Source: Flaccisagitta enflata (lineage: Eukaryota > Chaetognatha > Sagittoidea > Aphragmophora). Taken from it: a DNA stretch of 64,000 nt. Positions 12,716 to 24,551 of this stretch are shown here, in pieces. The position numbers and the translations under genes were made by a program. A model generated the notes under the pieces. It was not told where the DNA came from and did not search any database. It was given only the letters and a program-made list of their open reading frames with translations. The stretch is taken from the NCBI GenBank assembly GCA_965153355.1, contig OZ231126.1, positions 1,860,001 to 1,924,000 on the forward strand. The letters are read 5' to 3'. How positions within the stretch are numbered: position 1 is the stretch's first letter; each line of letters opens with the position of its first letter.

Positions 12716-13358
12716 GTGAGTTTGAGAAATTTGAATCATATCTGACAGGAAGGCAAGTCACAAGTTGTAATCAATTTGGGAAAGTTCAAAATACAGTTGA
12801 ACCTCGCTCTAACGGACCCGCCACCAACGGAATTCCGCTCATAGCAGATGCTATTTCATAGTCCCTTCAAGCTCATTTCTTTTACTTCCTTTATTGGCGA
12901 TAACAGAAATCCGCTAGTAACATAAAAAAATGGTTGGTCCCCAAACTCCGTAAGAACGGGGTTTAACTGTACAAATGCAATTACAGAGATGATAAGTCAC
13001 GGGTGTAAATGCCATTTCAAAGAAGGTCAGTCCAAGTTAGAAATGCAAATGTACGATAAGTCATGAGTTTTTTAGGGTAAGTTCCACGTATCAATGGCAA
13101 TGCAATTGCAAAGATGCTAGGTAACGAGTAAGATTCCTGCTGCAGTGATGGTAAGACAAAAACCAAAACCAAAAACCGAAATCAAAAACCAAAAACCAAA
13201 AACCAAAAACCAAAAACCAAAAACCAAAATCAAAATCAAACTCAAACTCAAACTCAAAATCAAAATCAAAATCAAAATCAAAATCAAAATCAAAATCAAA
13301 ATCAAAATCAAAATCAAAAACATAAACATAACAAAAACCAAACCATTGTGTTGATCAG
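12716..13358 (+). repeat. intron 4 with decayed exon 4 edge copies and CAAAA/CAAAAT repeats
   Basis: At about 12971, 12997, 13038 and 13094 there are short matches to the end of exon 4 (ACAAATGC, GTAAATGCCATTT, AAATGCAAATGT, CAATGGCAATGC), some still followed by GGTCAG or GATAAG. Positions 13168-13325 are a hexanucleotide-type repeat (CCAAAA, then TCAAAA). There is no other gene. Confidence 0.5.
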
Positions 13359-13471
13359 GTTACACAGGTAAACACTGCGAAACGATGATTCCTTGCGATG
13401 TCAAAGAGGCTTGTCTAAATGGTGGAACCTGCATTGATCTACATAGAAAATACATAAATCTGGACACCGAG
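13359..13471 (+). CDS. exon 5: end of EGF1, EGF2 cysteines 1-3
   Basis: Acceptor GATCAG|GT, phase 1; donor GAG|GTAAAT, phase 0. It encodes GYTGKHCETMIPCDVKEAC, then LNGGTCIDLHRKYINLDTE. The LNGGTC motif is typical of EGF repeats. The remaining EGF2 cysteines (YSCRC and GKRC) are in exon 6, reached across a 7.3-kb intron with matching phase 0. Confidence 0.9.
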
Positions 13472-13679
13472 GTAAATATTCCCCGATGTAAATGAATCCC
13501 AAGCGTTATTTAGATATGTGCCATTTCCATGTTTCATGAGCCTGCTCTCTCATTCGATGCTGGTAAATGTCACGGTTCCACAGCATGCTGGTGGCCCGAC
13601 TTTCCACCAATCTACGTTAGCCCAAGCTTCAGATACATCATTATATATGAATTAAATGGTTCAAAGACATTCATAACTG

Positions 13680-14075
13680 TGAAGTGAAGTTGTTAAAATG
13701 AGGCTTTTATATAATATCTGTGTCCCAACAATCACAAACGCTTGCGAAGTTGTGTCATTTTCTGGTAGAGAGATGGAATCTTTACATGTCGCGGTAAATG
13801 ATGCTATACGTAGAATCTTTTCTTATAACAGATGGGAAAGCATCAAAATCTTAAGAGAATCTTTTGGTTACCTATCAGTAACTGAGATATTTGCAAGACG
13901 AAAAAAGAATTTCGAGAACAAATTACCTCATATTGGCAACACCATTTTAGCCTTTTTACGTCTTATTCCAATGATATGATCTAATTTTTGATTTTTTTTT
14001 TCTTTTAGCTGTAGTTGAATGCTGTTGTCTGATCTGTGTTTAAATATTAAGCACGAATAAAAGCTCATTAATAAA
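13680..14075 (+). pseudogene. LINE 3' fragment (RT C-terminal region)
   Basis: Frame 13698-13979 encodes MRLLYNICVPTITNACEVV, then an 'IRRIFSYNRWESIKILRESFG' type segment (broken here as IRRIFSYNRWES / IKILRESFGYLSVTEIF) and ARRKKNFENKLP. I recognise this from memory as the C-terminal tail of a LINE ORF2, downstream of the RT. It is followed by AATAAA-type signals (about 14056 and 14073). The RT and endonuclease are missing. It lies in intron 5. Confidence 0.65.
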
Positions 14076-14283
14076 TACCCAGTGCCCTAGGGAGTCTAAA
14101 AATTTGATCGAAGGGCTCTTTTTGGCTTGTCTCCATTCTGTCTCCAGTAGAAAATAGCAAGCAAATAAAATCAAAAAATGTCTTATCATATGATATCATG
14201 AGTTTTCATTGACCATTATTGATCCCACAGTATACGCAAAAAATTTCAACTCATTACTCAAACGATAAGTTATCAAACAAGCC

Positions 14284-14423
14284 CGATCGGGCAACTAGAT
14301 GCGTCATCTGCGTGATATTAGAAGAGGCGTAACGGACGGACGGACGGACCGACGGACGGACCGACGGACGGACCGACGGACGGACGGACAGACTCTCTTA
14401 TAGAGATGCGATGACGCATCTAA
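14284..14423. mobile_element. short element with (ACGG)n core and terminal hairpin
   Basis: Starts near CAACTAGATGCGTCATC, has a core of ACGG and GGACCG repeats, then CTCTTATAGAG and the hairpin GATGCG-AT-GACGCATC followed by TAAAA. The layout matches many other short elements in the window (non-autonomous Helentron/pearl-like, inferred). Confidence 0.6.
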
Positions 14424-14762
14424 AAATGGTGTAAATATCAAATTTTCCCCTCCTCGATTTTTTGCTTTTTTTCTCTCAAAGCTGAACATCATGATATTTA
14501 TTTTTTTTTCAACTCATTTTGCTTAAACATTAAGCATATTTTCTTTTACCATTCGATGGAAAACAACTTGAGGAACATTTCCCTTCATTTTCATATTATT
14601 GGGTTGATCCTAAGCAGAGAAATAAAACGTTTACCTAACGCTTGAGATATGCCACTATTGTGTTAAAGTGACACAATTTACATGAAAACTGATAACACCA
14701 TGTGAAAGAGCGTGTAATTTTGACTGTACCCTGATAATTTGAAATCTTAAGTACCAAGCGTT

Positions 14763-16870
14763 TTGCCACGAGACTATGATGCATACAAGATGGAAAGGAA
14801 CAAGTTGGGTGACATGATCAGATCAGCAAAGGCCAACTATGAAAAAGGTCTTATTGCAGACATGAAAGAGAACCCAAATCTTTTTCATGGTCACTGTCGC
14901 CGATCCTTGAAAACGAAACAAGGAGTTTCAAATGTGACTGATGCTGATGGGAAACTGACAGAAACTGAAGAGGAGGCAGCTACAGCCCTCAACACCTATT
15001 ACCACTCGGTGTTTACATACGATGATGGACTAACTCCTCCCCCAGCTTTTCCAGAGCAGACAAGTGAGAGAATCCAAGATGTGTACCTCTCAGTGGAAGG
15101 TGTCGAAGAAGTTCTCCAAGGGTTGAACCCTAACAAGGCGGCAGGTCCAGATGGTGTGGAAAGCCGAATTCTGAAGGAATGCTCAAAAGAATTGGCCCCA
15201 TTGTTGAACAAGATCTATCGGAAATCCCTGGATAAAGGGGAGGTACCGCAACTGTGGAAGGAAGCCAATATTATCCCGATACACAAATCTGGCTCCAAAG
15301 CAATAATGGCAAATTTCAGACCAGTGGCACTTACATCAGTCCTGTGTAAAGTCCTTGAGAGAATGATATGCTCTGCAATAATGAGTTTTTTGATGACTAA
15401 TGGTCTGCTATCAGAGCAGCAGCATGGCTTTGTCCGTGGGAGGTCATGCCAGACCAACATATTGTTTTGCCTTGAACGATGGACAGAAATCCTTGATGGT
15501 GGAAATGCCGTTGATGTTGCCTACTTTGACTATGCTAAAGCCTTTGATAAAGTTTCCCATAGGCTGCTTCTCATTAAGCTGCAAGCTTATGGGATTGATG
15601 GTAAGCTCTTGCAATGGTTGAAGGCCTATTTGGAAAATCGACAGCAAAGAGTGGCTGTGGGCAATGCACTGTCCGATTGGCTGGAGGTGGTCAGTGGGAC
15701 CACCCAGGGGACAGTTCTTGGTTTTCTCCTCTTTCTTTTATTTATCAATGATCTTCCTGGGGCATGCAGCCCGGAAGAACAGTCCTTGGTTATGTTACTT
15801 GCCGATGATACAAAGTGCTACCAAGAAATAAGAAAAGAAGAGAGATGCAATGAGGAGGATCAAGCATGTCTGCAAAAGCGAATTGACTGCATTGCGCAAT
15901 GGGCCAAAAATTGGAAAATGGAGATAAATCCCAAAAAGTCAAAAGTGATGCACATTGGAAAAGAGAACCCTCATTTGCCATACACAATGAATGGATCATT
16001 GATTGAAACGGTCAAAGTTGAGAAGGATATTGGCTTCTGGGTCACAGATGATCTGTCCACCTCGACCCATGTGAACAAGGCAAGATGCAAAGCTCTAGCG
16101 GAAATTGCACGGATTCGGAGAAACTTTACGTACATTGACAAGAGGGCTTTCTGTGTCCTATACAATCAAAGGATCCGCCCACACTTGGATTATGGAATGG
16201 CCGCCTGCCCACCTGGATCGTCGGCGGACTCCAAGCTGCTAGAAGCCGTTCAGTCAAAGGCAACAGCCATGGTTTATGGACTGAAAAAACTGAATTCAGA
16301 CGAAAGAAGGAAGAAACTTGAGCTAATGACGCTTGAACAAAGGCGAGATCGGGGAGATATGATTGAAGTGTTCAAGATGCTCAAAGGATTGACAAGAATC
16401 AATCCAAATCAATTTTGGGAGGTCCGAGAAGCAAGAGGTGGACCCCGACTAGTGAAAGAGATGGCAGTTAATGGCAGAAAACAGAGACACGGTTTCTTCT
16501 CATACAGGGTGATTCAAAAATGGAATCTTCTCCCAGGAGAGATAAAGATGGCGCCTTCCCTTGAGTCATTCAAGAACAGATTGGACGACCGACTTATGAA
16601 GACGGAGTGATACGAGTTTTTACAATAACCACACTGTTACGGGATACAGGACGGTTAATCTTTGGTAAAGATACCAATTTATGCAATGGTAAGGTGGAAT
16701 GTTTTGATCGGTTTTTTGGTATCTTATACCAATTGATGTTCTTTATTGAAATGGATAAGTGATGTCTGTGGAAATGGATAGCATGAATGGAGATGTCTGA
16801 CCTTAAGCACCGGAGCTACAAGCCATTGGCTTTCCTTGACCGGTTTAATTGAAGTTGAAGTTTAGCCGCA
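14763..16870 (+). pseudogene. 5'-truncated CR1/Jockey-type LINE (reverse transcriptase)
   Basis: Open frame of 615 codons starting at a TTG (no ATG), ending TGA at 16608-16610. It begins between endonuclease and RT, so the 5' part is lost. RT motifs: NKAAGPDGV, IPIHKSG, NFRPVALTSVLCKVLER, QHGFVRGRSC, AYFDYAKAFDKVSH (motif A Asp near residue 256), GTTQGTVLGFLLFLLFINDLP-like motif B, and LLADDTK (catalytic Asp pair near residues 348-349). The frame has no internal stops, so it is young or well preserved. The 3' UTR runs to about 16870 and ends in TTGAAG repeats. Placing it in CR1/Jockey is from motif memory. It lies in intron 5, same strand as the host gene. Confidence 0.85.
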
Positions 16871-17390
16871 ATGAAATTTTACATTTTGTTGGTCCTCAAA
16901 GTGTGAACAGAATTGATACGCTCGTCGGACGATCGTCGTAGTTATTTTCTTCTTAGCGGAGGTCAAGATTTCGCGGATTTAGAAGGAAAAAAATCAATTT
17001 GTCCAATTTACATAAATGCGCATATCTCATGAACCCTTTGAGCTACACCCATGATTTTTTGCGGGAAAACAGACTTCACCAAGAGAGATCAGGAGAAAAA
17101 AATTGGTCATCTGAAGATGAGTCCAACCGGCCCAACCAGCCCGACCAACCTAACAGATGAAAAAACGAAAAAAGTGGCATAACCGAGTTAGCCGATTTGG
17201 CTGAAATTTTGTATGAAAGTTGTTGAAGACTATCTACATTACTAGTATGAAGAAGAGCTTGGCAGAACAAATTTTTACCGCATTGCCCAACCAACCAGAA
17301 ATGGTGCTTGTAGAGATTTTTTGAAAATTCATGAAGTTTCGATTTTTTTCCATGAAACATCCTCAAACTATTGTGTTTAAACATAATTTA
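16871..17390. other. intronic DNA, nothing recognised
   Basis: AT-rich sequence between the LINE 3' end and the hAT element. No coding frame or repeat that I could place. Confidence 0.5.
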
Positions 17391-18136
17391 CAGGCCTTAA
17401 TTTAGAGCGTGCCCGAGAGCCCGAGGCACTCTGTTCTAGTGTCGGGCACGCTGTTTTTGCTGATGGCGTGCCCGGCTGGCACCCTGATCACATCAGGCTA
17501 ACTGACTTTCTTTTGGATTGATATTTTGTATTTGATTGCTAAAAGAAAGATCATCGATTCATTTAATTCTTTGATTTGTTCATCCATACATTCATTCAAT
17601 TATTCATTCCTACTTTCATTCATGGATTTCTTCTTTCATTCACTCATTCATTTTCCATTCATTAACTTTTCCACTGACTCATTTATTTTTTTTTCTTCAA
17701 TTTCTGAAAATGGAATTGAATCTCTTGAATTTCATTCACAAATCTGAAATTTTTCTGAATTAGGAACTTAATCTAATGAGTAGATCATGGACCTTGGATT
17801 CTTAGACTCATTTATTTGTTCATTTATAAATTGATTCATTTGTTCATTTATTCTCAAAGGAGAATTCAAAATTTCCTATATCTGTTGATAAAACAAAAAG
17901 AAACTTATCAACATTTGATTAATTTTGTGTTTTGCGTTCATTCTTTGCTGAATGAATGCACGAAGTCTGGAAAAATCACTTTTATCATGTACTTTTGTAT
18001 CATTGTATGAAAAAATTCAGTATGAATGGAGAAGAGAGGTTGAAAACCGGGCACGCTCATCCTCTGTCGGGCATGCTGAAATTCTGAGGAGCGTGCCCGG
18101 CGTGCACGCTCAACAGAATCACTAAATTAAGGCCTG
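17391..18136. mobile_element. non-autonomous hAT element (746 bp)
   Basis: Terminal inverted repeats CAGGCCTTAATTTAG / CTAAATTAAGGCCTG, flanked by a perfect 8-bp direct repeat ATAATTTA (17383-17390 and 18137-18144). An 8-bp duplication and CAGG ends are the hAT signature. The ends are rich in GGGCACGC/GTGCCCG repeats. The interior has ATTC-type repeats and no transposase. Confidence 0.9.
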
Positions 18137-18427
18137 ATAATTTAGGTAAAAAATATTCTCATTTTGATTGTTTTGCTACAATATGCTTAATTTTGTATTT
18201 TTTTGTGGACAAAATCTGTTTAATTAAGCTTAATTTGCATGAAAAATGAGCTCAGTTAACAAAATTCTTCTATGGATTCTTAAATGTTACTTCATGAGCC
18301 ATACAGTGATGTATATTTTTGTTGAATTTGAATCATTAAAAAAATGGCTAGTTCTACCCCTGCCCACTTGACGTTTCTTGACATTTGCCTGCTTGAATTG
18401 ACTATCTTACGCTGCTCAATTTTCCAG

Positions 18428-20766
18428 ATGTCTTCATGTCATTGTCTGTAACATTATTCTCATTTTGTCAGATGTATTCATGTCGTTGTCCACCACATTA
18501 CTCTCATTTTGTCAGATGTATTCATGTCGTTGTCCACAACATCACTCTGATTTTGTCAGATGTATTCATGTTGTTGTCCACGACATTACTATCATTTTGT
18601 CAGATGTATTCAAGTTGTCCACAACATTACTCTCATTTTGTCAGATTTTATGTGTTCTGTGCTGGAAATCTATGTATTCAAGTAATTGTCCACAACATTA
18701 CTCTCATTTTTTCAGATGTAGTCATGTCGTTGTCCACAACATTACTCTCATTTTGTCAGATGTATTCATGTCGTTGTCCACAACATCACTCTTATTTTGT
18801 CAGATATATTCATGTTGTTGTCCAAAACATTACTATCATTTTGTCAGATGTATTCAAGTTGTTGTCCAAAACATTACTATCATTTTGTCAGATGTATTCA
18901 AGTCGTTGTCTACAACATTACTCTCATTTTGTCAGATTTTGTGTGATCTGTGCTGAAATTCTTTGTATTAAAGTTGTTGTCCACAACATTACTCTCATTT
19001 TTTCAGATGTATTCATGTCGTTGTCCACAACATTACTCTCATTTTGTCAGATGTATTCATGTCGTTGTCCACAATATTACTCTCATTTTTTCAGATGTAT
19101 TCATGTCATTGTCAGCCACATAACTCTCATTTTGTCAGATGTATTCATGTCATTGTCCACAATATTACTCTCATTTTGTCAGATGTATTCATGTCGTTGT
19201 CCACAATATTACTCTCATTTTTTCAGATGTATTCATGTCATTGTCAGCCACATAACTCTCATTTTGTCAGATGTATTCATGTCATTGTCCACAATATTAC
19301 TCTCATTTTGTCAGATGTATTCATGTCGTTGTCCACAATATTACTCTCATTTTTTCAGATGTATTCATGTCATTGTCAGCCACATAACTCTCATTTTGTC
19401 AGATGTATTCATGTCATTGTCCACAATATTACTCTCATTTTGTCAGATGTATTCATGTCGTTGTCCACAATATTACTCTCATTTTTTCAGATGTATTCAT
19501 GTCATTGTCAGCCACATAACTCTCATTTTGTCAGATGTATTCATGTCATTGTCCACCATATTACTCTCATTTTGTCAGATGTATTCATGTCGTTGTCCAC
19601 AACATTACTCTCATTTTGTCAGATGTATTCATGTCGTTGTCCACAACATTACTCTCATTTTCTCAGATGTATTCATGTCGTTGTCCACAATATTACTCTC
19701 ATTTTCTCAGATGTATTTATGTCGTTGTCCACAACATCACTCTTATTTTGTCAGATATATTCATGTTGTTGTCCAAAACATTACTCTCATTTTTTCAGAT
19801 GTAGTCATGTCGTTGTCCACAACATTACTCTCATTTTTTCAGATGTATTCATGTCGTTGTCCACAATATTACTCTCATTTTTTCAGATGTATTCATGTCA
19901 TTGTCAGCCACATAACTCTCATTTTGTCAGATGTATTCATGTCATTGTCCACAATATTACTCTCATTTTGTCAGATGTATTCATGTCGTTGTCCACAATA
20001 TTACTCTCATTTTTTCAGATGTATTCATGTCATTGTCAGCCACATAACTCTCATTTTGTCAGATGTATTCATGTCATTGTCCACAATATTACTCTCATTT
20101 TGTCAGATGTATTCATGTCGTTGTCCACAATATTACTCTCATTTTTTCAGATGTATTCATGTCATTGTCAGCCACATTACTCTCATTTTTTCAGATGTAT
20201 TCATGTCATTGTCAGCAACATAACTCACATTTTGTCAGATGTATTCATGTCATTGTCCACAATATTACTCTCATTTTTTCAGATGTATTCATGTCATTGT
20301 CAGCCACATAACTCTCATTTTGTCAGATGTATTCATGTCATTGTCCACAATATTACTCTCATTTTGTCAGATGTATTCATGTCGTTGTCCACAACATTAC
20401 TCTCATTTTGTCAGATGTATTCATGTCGTTGTCCACAACATTACTCTCATTTTCTCAGATGTATTCATGTCGTTGTCCACAATATTACTCTCATTTTCTC
20501 AGATGTATTTATGTCGTTGTCCACCACATTACTCTCATTTTGTCAGATGTAGTCATGTCGTTGTCCACAACATCACTCTTATTTTGTCAGATATATTCAT
20601 GTTGTTGTCCAAAACATTACTCTCATTTTTTCAGATGTAGTCATGTCGTTGTCCACAACATTACTCTCATTTTTTCAGATGTATTCATGTCGTTGTCCAC
20701 AATATTACTCTCATTTTTTCAGATGTATTCATGTCATTGTCAGCCACATAACTCTCATTTTGTCAG
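18428..20766 (+). repeat. 44-bp minisatellite made from the 3' splice site and start of exon 6 (about 50 copies)
   Basis: The unit is CTCTCATTTTGTCAG followed by ATGTATTCATGTCGTTGTC and a short linker (CACAACATTA). The last copy runs directly into the real acceptor and start of exon 6 (ATGTATTCATGTCGTTGTCG at 20767). So each unit is a polypyrimidine tract, AG, and the first 19 bases of exon 6. Variants alternate in a 132-bp three-unit higher-order repeat, and a segment near 19,560-19,900 recurs at 20,350-20,740. Open frames of up to 595 codons here come from the 132-bp periodicity (44 codons) and are not taken as genes. Confidence 0.9.
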
Positions 20767-20882
20767 ATGTATTCATGTCGTTGTCGAACACATTACGTCG
20801 GGAAACGGTGTGAAAATAAAATGCCAACTGATTGTGAAACTGCCATCATGCTGTATGGAATCACCTCCGACGAAGTCTATGA
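20767..20882 (+). CDS. exon 6: EGF2 cysteines 4-6 and start of FReD1
   Basis: Phase 0 in, phase 2 out, donor TATGA|GTAAGG. It encodes MYSCRCRTHYVGKRCENK (end of EGF2) and then MPTDCETAIMLYGITSDEVY, which matches the FReD start (DC.. then a 'SGVYTI'-type segment). The exon start is the source or terminal copy of the 44-bp array. Confidence 0.9.
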
Positions 20883-21310
20883 GTAAGGATTCCGTCCATT
20901 TGTCTGTCCGTCTTTCCGTTTGTCCGTACATCTTTTCATTGGGCACATGGAATAACTAAAGATGAAGTCTATGGATAAGGATTCCGTCCATTTGTCTGTC
21001 CGTCTTTCCGTCCGTCCGTACATCTATTTGCTGCGCACACGGAATAACTAAAGATGAAGTCTAAAAGTATGGATTCTGTCCACTTGTCTGTCCGTCTATC
21101 CAACCATCATCGTTTCTGTTCTTGGGTCAGTTTGTTCTTCTATTCATTCTTAAGTCTATTTGCTTTGCACAAGAGTGGTCGGAATCTTGACTTTGTTTTC
21201 AAAAAAATGTTTACACGCAAACTGAGATTTCTCAAAGTACGGAATATTGAAATCGAAATTGATATTAACAAAACATCTGTATCCAACATCTGTATCCAAC
21301 ATGTCATCAG

Positions 21311-21386
21311 TATTTGGGTGACTTATCCGAATCGTACCAACAAGTTTGAAAAAGTTCGCTGCATCGAGGAAAAGGACAAGGAAGAG
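21311..21386 (+). CDS. exon 7: FReD1
   Basis: Acceptor ATCAG|T, phase 2 (GA+T gives Asp), donor GAG|GTCGGT, phase 0. It encodes IWVTYPNRTNKFEKVRCIE and EKDKEE, which fits the FReD segment 'YTIYP..FEVYCDM'. The second Cys of the domain is VRC. An alternative in-phase donor (TTT|GTAAAC) lies nine bases on. Confidence 0.85.
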
Positions 21387-21419
21387 GTCGGTTTTGTAAA
21401 CACGGTTACCATATCCCCG

Positions 21420-21470
<51 letters not shown>

Positions 21471-21525
21471 AACAAACAAACAAACAAACAAACAAACAAA
21501 CAAACAGACAAACAAACACACACAC
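21420..21525 (+). repeat. (CA)n followed by (CAAA)n microsatellite
   Basis: CA run at about 21421-21466, then CAAA to about 21505, then a short CA tail; in intron 7. Confidence 0.95.
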
Positions 21526-21699
21526 ATATGTGAAGGTAGTGGCGTGTTGTCTAAAAAAACTGGTGTAATTTTTAGTGATTATCTGTGTCGTTTGTATGTC
21601 TTAAGTCAGACAATTTTGTTGCATTTATATCCCAACAATTTTTTCATCCCAGCGCTAAAGATTTCTGCTGCAGTCTCGGCAGTCCCGTTTAATACGCCT

Positions 21700-22540
21700 C
21701 TGCGTGGAAGTGTGACAATACCAAGGAACATATCTCTATAAGAGGGTCTGTCCGGCCGTCGGTCCGTCCGTCAGTCGGTCCGTCCATCCATTAAGCTTGT
21801 GCAAAAACCTCGTTTCTCGGCTGTATTTGGCCACGGTGAGATCCTACACTGAATTCAATTGATCTACCAGCACAGTCAGTCCCAATTCCGCATTCATCCA
21901 TGTGCCCATATCTCATCATGTTACGAGATAAAGCAACCTTGGTTATTTGGTCATATTTCGATTTATCGAAATATGACTTTCGTCTTTCCCTTTTTGCTAT
22001 GCCACTCAAAACGGAGCAAAGCAATTTCCAAGATCTGATCTTATTTACTTTGTTTTTTCGTTCCCAATACTTGAAAAATCAGCTGAGATTACTTATTCGG
22101 AAGGATTAACAAAATACAAGGATATGATTGAATGGTACAGCATTCGTAAATGTATTTCTTCTAAGATTTAAGTGGCAAAATCTTTGGAGACCGTTAATAT
22201 AACAAACTGCTATGGAATTCATTCAGAATTTACCAAAGCCACAATCGAGTAAATCTAACTATTGTGAGTCATATTTCGATATACCGAAATATGCCCAGAT
22301 GGAGAAAGTTTTGGTATTCCAAAATATGTTGGGATACGAGCATATGGATGAATATGGAATTGGGACTGACTGAACATGGTTTGAGTGTCTTTACTACTCT
22401 GTCGTTTTATCTGTCCGTTCGTCCATCTGTCTCTCTATAAATGTCGCATGTTCAATACACGCAGAGACAAAGTCCAGACGCATCGTTGCCCAGTTGGGCT
22501 TGTTGATTGTGTCAGCTTCTGAATTTTCTCTTAACTTTTC
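21700..22540. other. intron 7 interior
   Basis: Contains a short GTCCGTCCGTC-type element remnant at about 21724-21790 and a partial repeat of CATATTTCGATAT/ACCGAAATATG motifs at about 21950-21980 and 22263-22330, in inverted or direct copies. No exon seen. Confidence 0.5.
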
Positions 22541-22545
22541 CGCAG

Positions 22546-22635
22546 TCTAAAAGTCTCGTGATATTTCAAAGATTCAATAATCACACAAAATCGGACGCAG
22601 ATTTCGACAAGGAATTGAACACTTACATACACGAG
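22546..22635 (+). CDS. exon 8: FReD1
   Basis: Acceptor CCGCAG|T, donor GAG|GTAAGG, phase 0 both sides. It encodes SKSLVIFQRFNNHTKSDADF and DKELNTYIHE, corresponding to the FReD core 'WTVIQRR.DGSVDFNRSW..Y'. Confidence 0.9.
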
Positions 22636-22695
22636 GTAAGGCGGTCTTAGATAAGCGTTCAAACTGCATAAGTTCATCACTTGCAATTTTATTAA

Positions 22696-23020
22696 GCATG
22701 ACTGACCTTTTTGCAGGGCTAATCAAGCATGACTGAGGGGGCGTTTCTAGTCAGAGGCAACCGCGTTTTGAACGGGCCACTCGGTCGCTCGCTACGTTCG
22801 TTCGCTCGCACCGCTCACTCCGCTCACTTGCTCTGCAGCGCTCTGCTTCGCTACGCTCGCTTCGCTCGCTTGCTCCGTTCACGGGCTCGCTCACTCACTT
22901 CGCTCACTCCCTCGTGGGACGGTTGAAATTCTCGAAAATGTGTTCATACTGTTATCGCGTTTCATGGAAACAAACGCGTTTTTGGCGCTCACTAGAAACA
23001 CGCCCTGACCTTTATGCAGG
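22696..23020 (+). repeat. 31-bp duplication of the exon 9 acceptor, split by a MITE
   Basis: GCATGACTGACCTTTTTGCAG plus GGCTAATCAA (22696-22726) is followed by GCATGACTGA (22727-22736), the MITE, then TGACCTTTATGCAG|GGCATCAA at the real acceptor. Removing the MITE restores two tandem 31-bp units, each with the 3' splice site and the first bases of exon 9. Confidence 0.85.
22737..23005. mobile_element. PIF/Harbinger-like MITE (269 bp)
   Basis: Ends GGGGGCGTTTCTAG / CTAGAAACACGCCC form an inverted repeat. The flanking direct repeat is TGA (22734-22736 and 23006-23008). The inside is rich in CGCTCGCTACG/CTCACTCCGCTC runs. Other copies: 2078-2745 (split), 34078-34344, 42935-43160, and fragments near 38760, 45066 and 54340. 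Confidence 0.8.
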
Positions 23021-23105
23021 GCATCAATGAACCTGGCAAAACATCCTCATTTTTCCTGAAGCTGGATTTGATAAGTGCGTTGACAAAAACTGACGCGGAA
23101 GACGA
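23020..23105 (+). CDS. exon 9: FReD1
   Basis: Acceptor ATGCAG|G, phase 0; donor GACGA|GTAAGA, phase 2. It encodes GINEPGKTSSFFLKLDLISA and LTKTDAED, equivalent to 'GFG..EFWLGLDNIHALT'. Clean phases on both sides. Confidence 0.85.
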
Positions 23106-23137
23106 GTAAGACCAAATCAATGTACAATTTCGTAATT

Positions 23138-23909
23138 ACACCGTCTTTAGATCGAATTGAAAAATGTTAAACCTTTATTATTCCTAAACTACTAGGCTAA
23201 AAGTCTTCAAATTTTCAGTGAACATTGCTAATATGCGACCGTTTTGTTGTGCAAAACCTTAGATAAGAGTACTGAATAATTGGGGCACGGCAAAACACTG
23301 AAAGAATCAGTCTATATAAGCCTTGGTAAATTTTTCCTCCAATTTTTTCAAAGGAGCTGCCTTTTTCTGCTTGCCATTTCCAAACAAATCAAACTAAAAT
23401 GTTGGCATTGGTAACAATTGATTGGTGACTATTTGTAGAAAGCACATTAGCTGAAAAATTTGAGAAAAAATGGATACTTTGAGGAATTTTCACAAATTTT
23501 GGGCGATTTTCTATAAAATCAAGAGTGGCAAACATGAAAATCACTATGATTTTTTTCAAAACTAATGAAAATCATTAAATTTTCAAGCAAAATGGAAGTG
23601 TTTGAATGTTCATCATTAGTCTAAAAGTGTTTTTGGGGTTCTAGTTTAATTCATTTGGAGTTAATAGGCAGCAAAAAGACAACTTCTTCTAAAAAATTAT
23701 CAAAAAAGTTTATTTTGCTTCAAAAAAAAGACCATTTTTTCAGGGTTTTGCTGAACCCCAATTATTCACTATCTATGTCTAGGCTTTTACATTACAAAAT
23801 GGTCACATGTTAGCAATGTTCACTGAAAATTTGAAGACTTTTTGCCTAGTAGTTTAAGAGTTATAAAGGTTTAACATTTTTCAAATCGATCTAAAGACAG
23901 TGTAAATGT
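23138..23909. mobile_element. foldback element
   Basis: The left arm ACACCGTCTTTAGATCGA... TTTCAGTGAACATTGC... is repeated inverted on the right, ending TCGATCTAAAGACAGTGT. The loop is AT-rich. It is related to the larger foldback at 56350-56910 (ACACCGTCTTCGGATCGA ends). No coding frame. Confidence 0.75.
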
Positions 23910-24229
23910 TACAAAGTATATACTGATGATGTCACAAAAGGATGACAACTTACATTTCAACCCATTCAAATCCGAGTTGCAGTAGCTCACGTTTCAGCCT
24001 TAGTCTCAGTCGCGAGGCTCAAATACTAGTATGTTGGGTATTATTCTAACCTTGCTGCCTATTTCTCGAGGCATGTTTCACAGCCTCCAGGCTCAAATCT
24101 TAACCTTGAGGCTCATATCTCAGTTGTGTGACTTATTAGGCGCTCATCGATCCAGCTTTATCTTATCAATTCTAAGGGAAAAAAAAGTCAAATCACTAAT
24201 ATATGGTTCAACTTTCTCTTCACATGTAG

Positions 24230-24335
24230 GTACGTGCTGATTGTGGAATTGACCTATACTGACGGAAGTGAAGCGGTTGCAGTTTATGACTCATTCACCC
24301 TGGAAAAGGGCCTCTCTGAAGATTACGAACTTCAC
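24230..24335 (+). CDS. exon 10: FReD1
   Basis: Acceptor ATGTAG|G, phase 2; donor CAC|GTAAAT, phase 0. It encodes YVLIVELTYTDGSEAVAVYD and SFTLEKGLSEDYELH, the FReD segment 'LRVELEDWDGN.AYAEYSSFKVGDE..YRL'. Confidence 0.9.
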
Positions 24336-24345
24336 GTAAATGAAA

Positions 24346-24516
<171 letters not shown>

Positions 24517-24551
24517 GATCTATTTGACGTAAGCATTTGCAATTTTCGTAG

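Noticed and set aside
18428-20766. CRISPR-like look (regular 44-bp repeats)
   Set aside because: Units are contiguous with no unique spacers, in a spliced animal gene.
18436-20959. Open frames of up to 595 codons, MYSCRCPQHYSHF-type repeats
   Set aside because: They are the 44-bp exon-edge minisatellite. The 132-bp higher-order unit keeps frames open by periodicity, and several overlapping frames are equally open.
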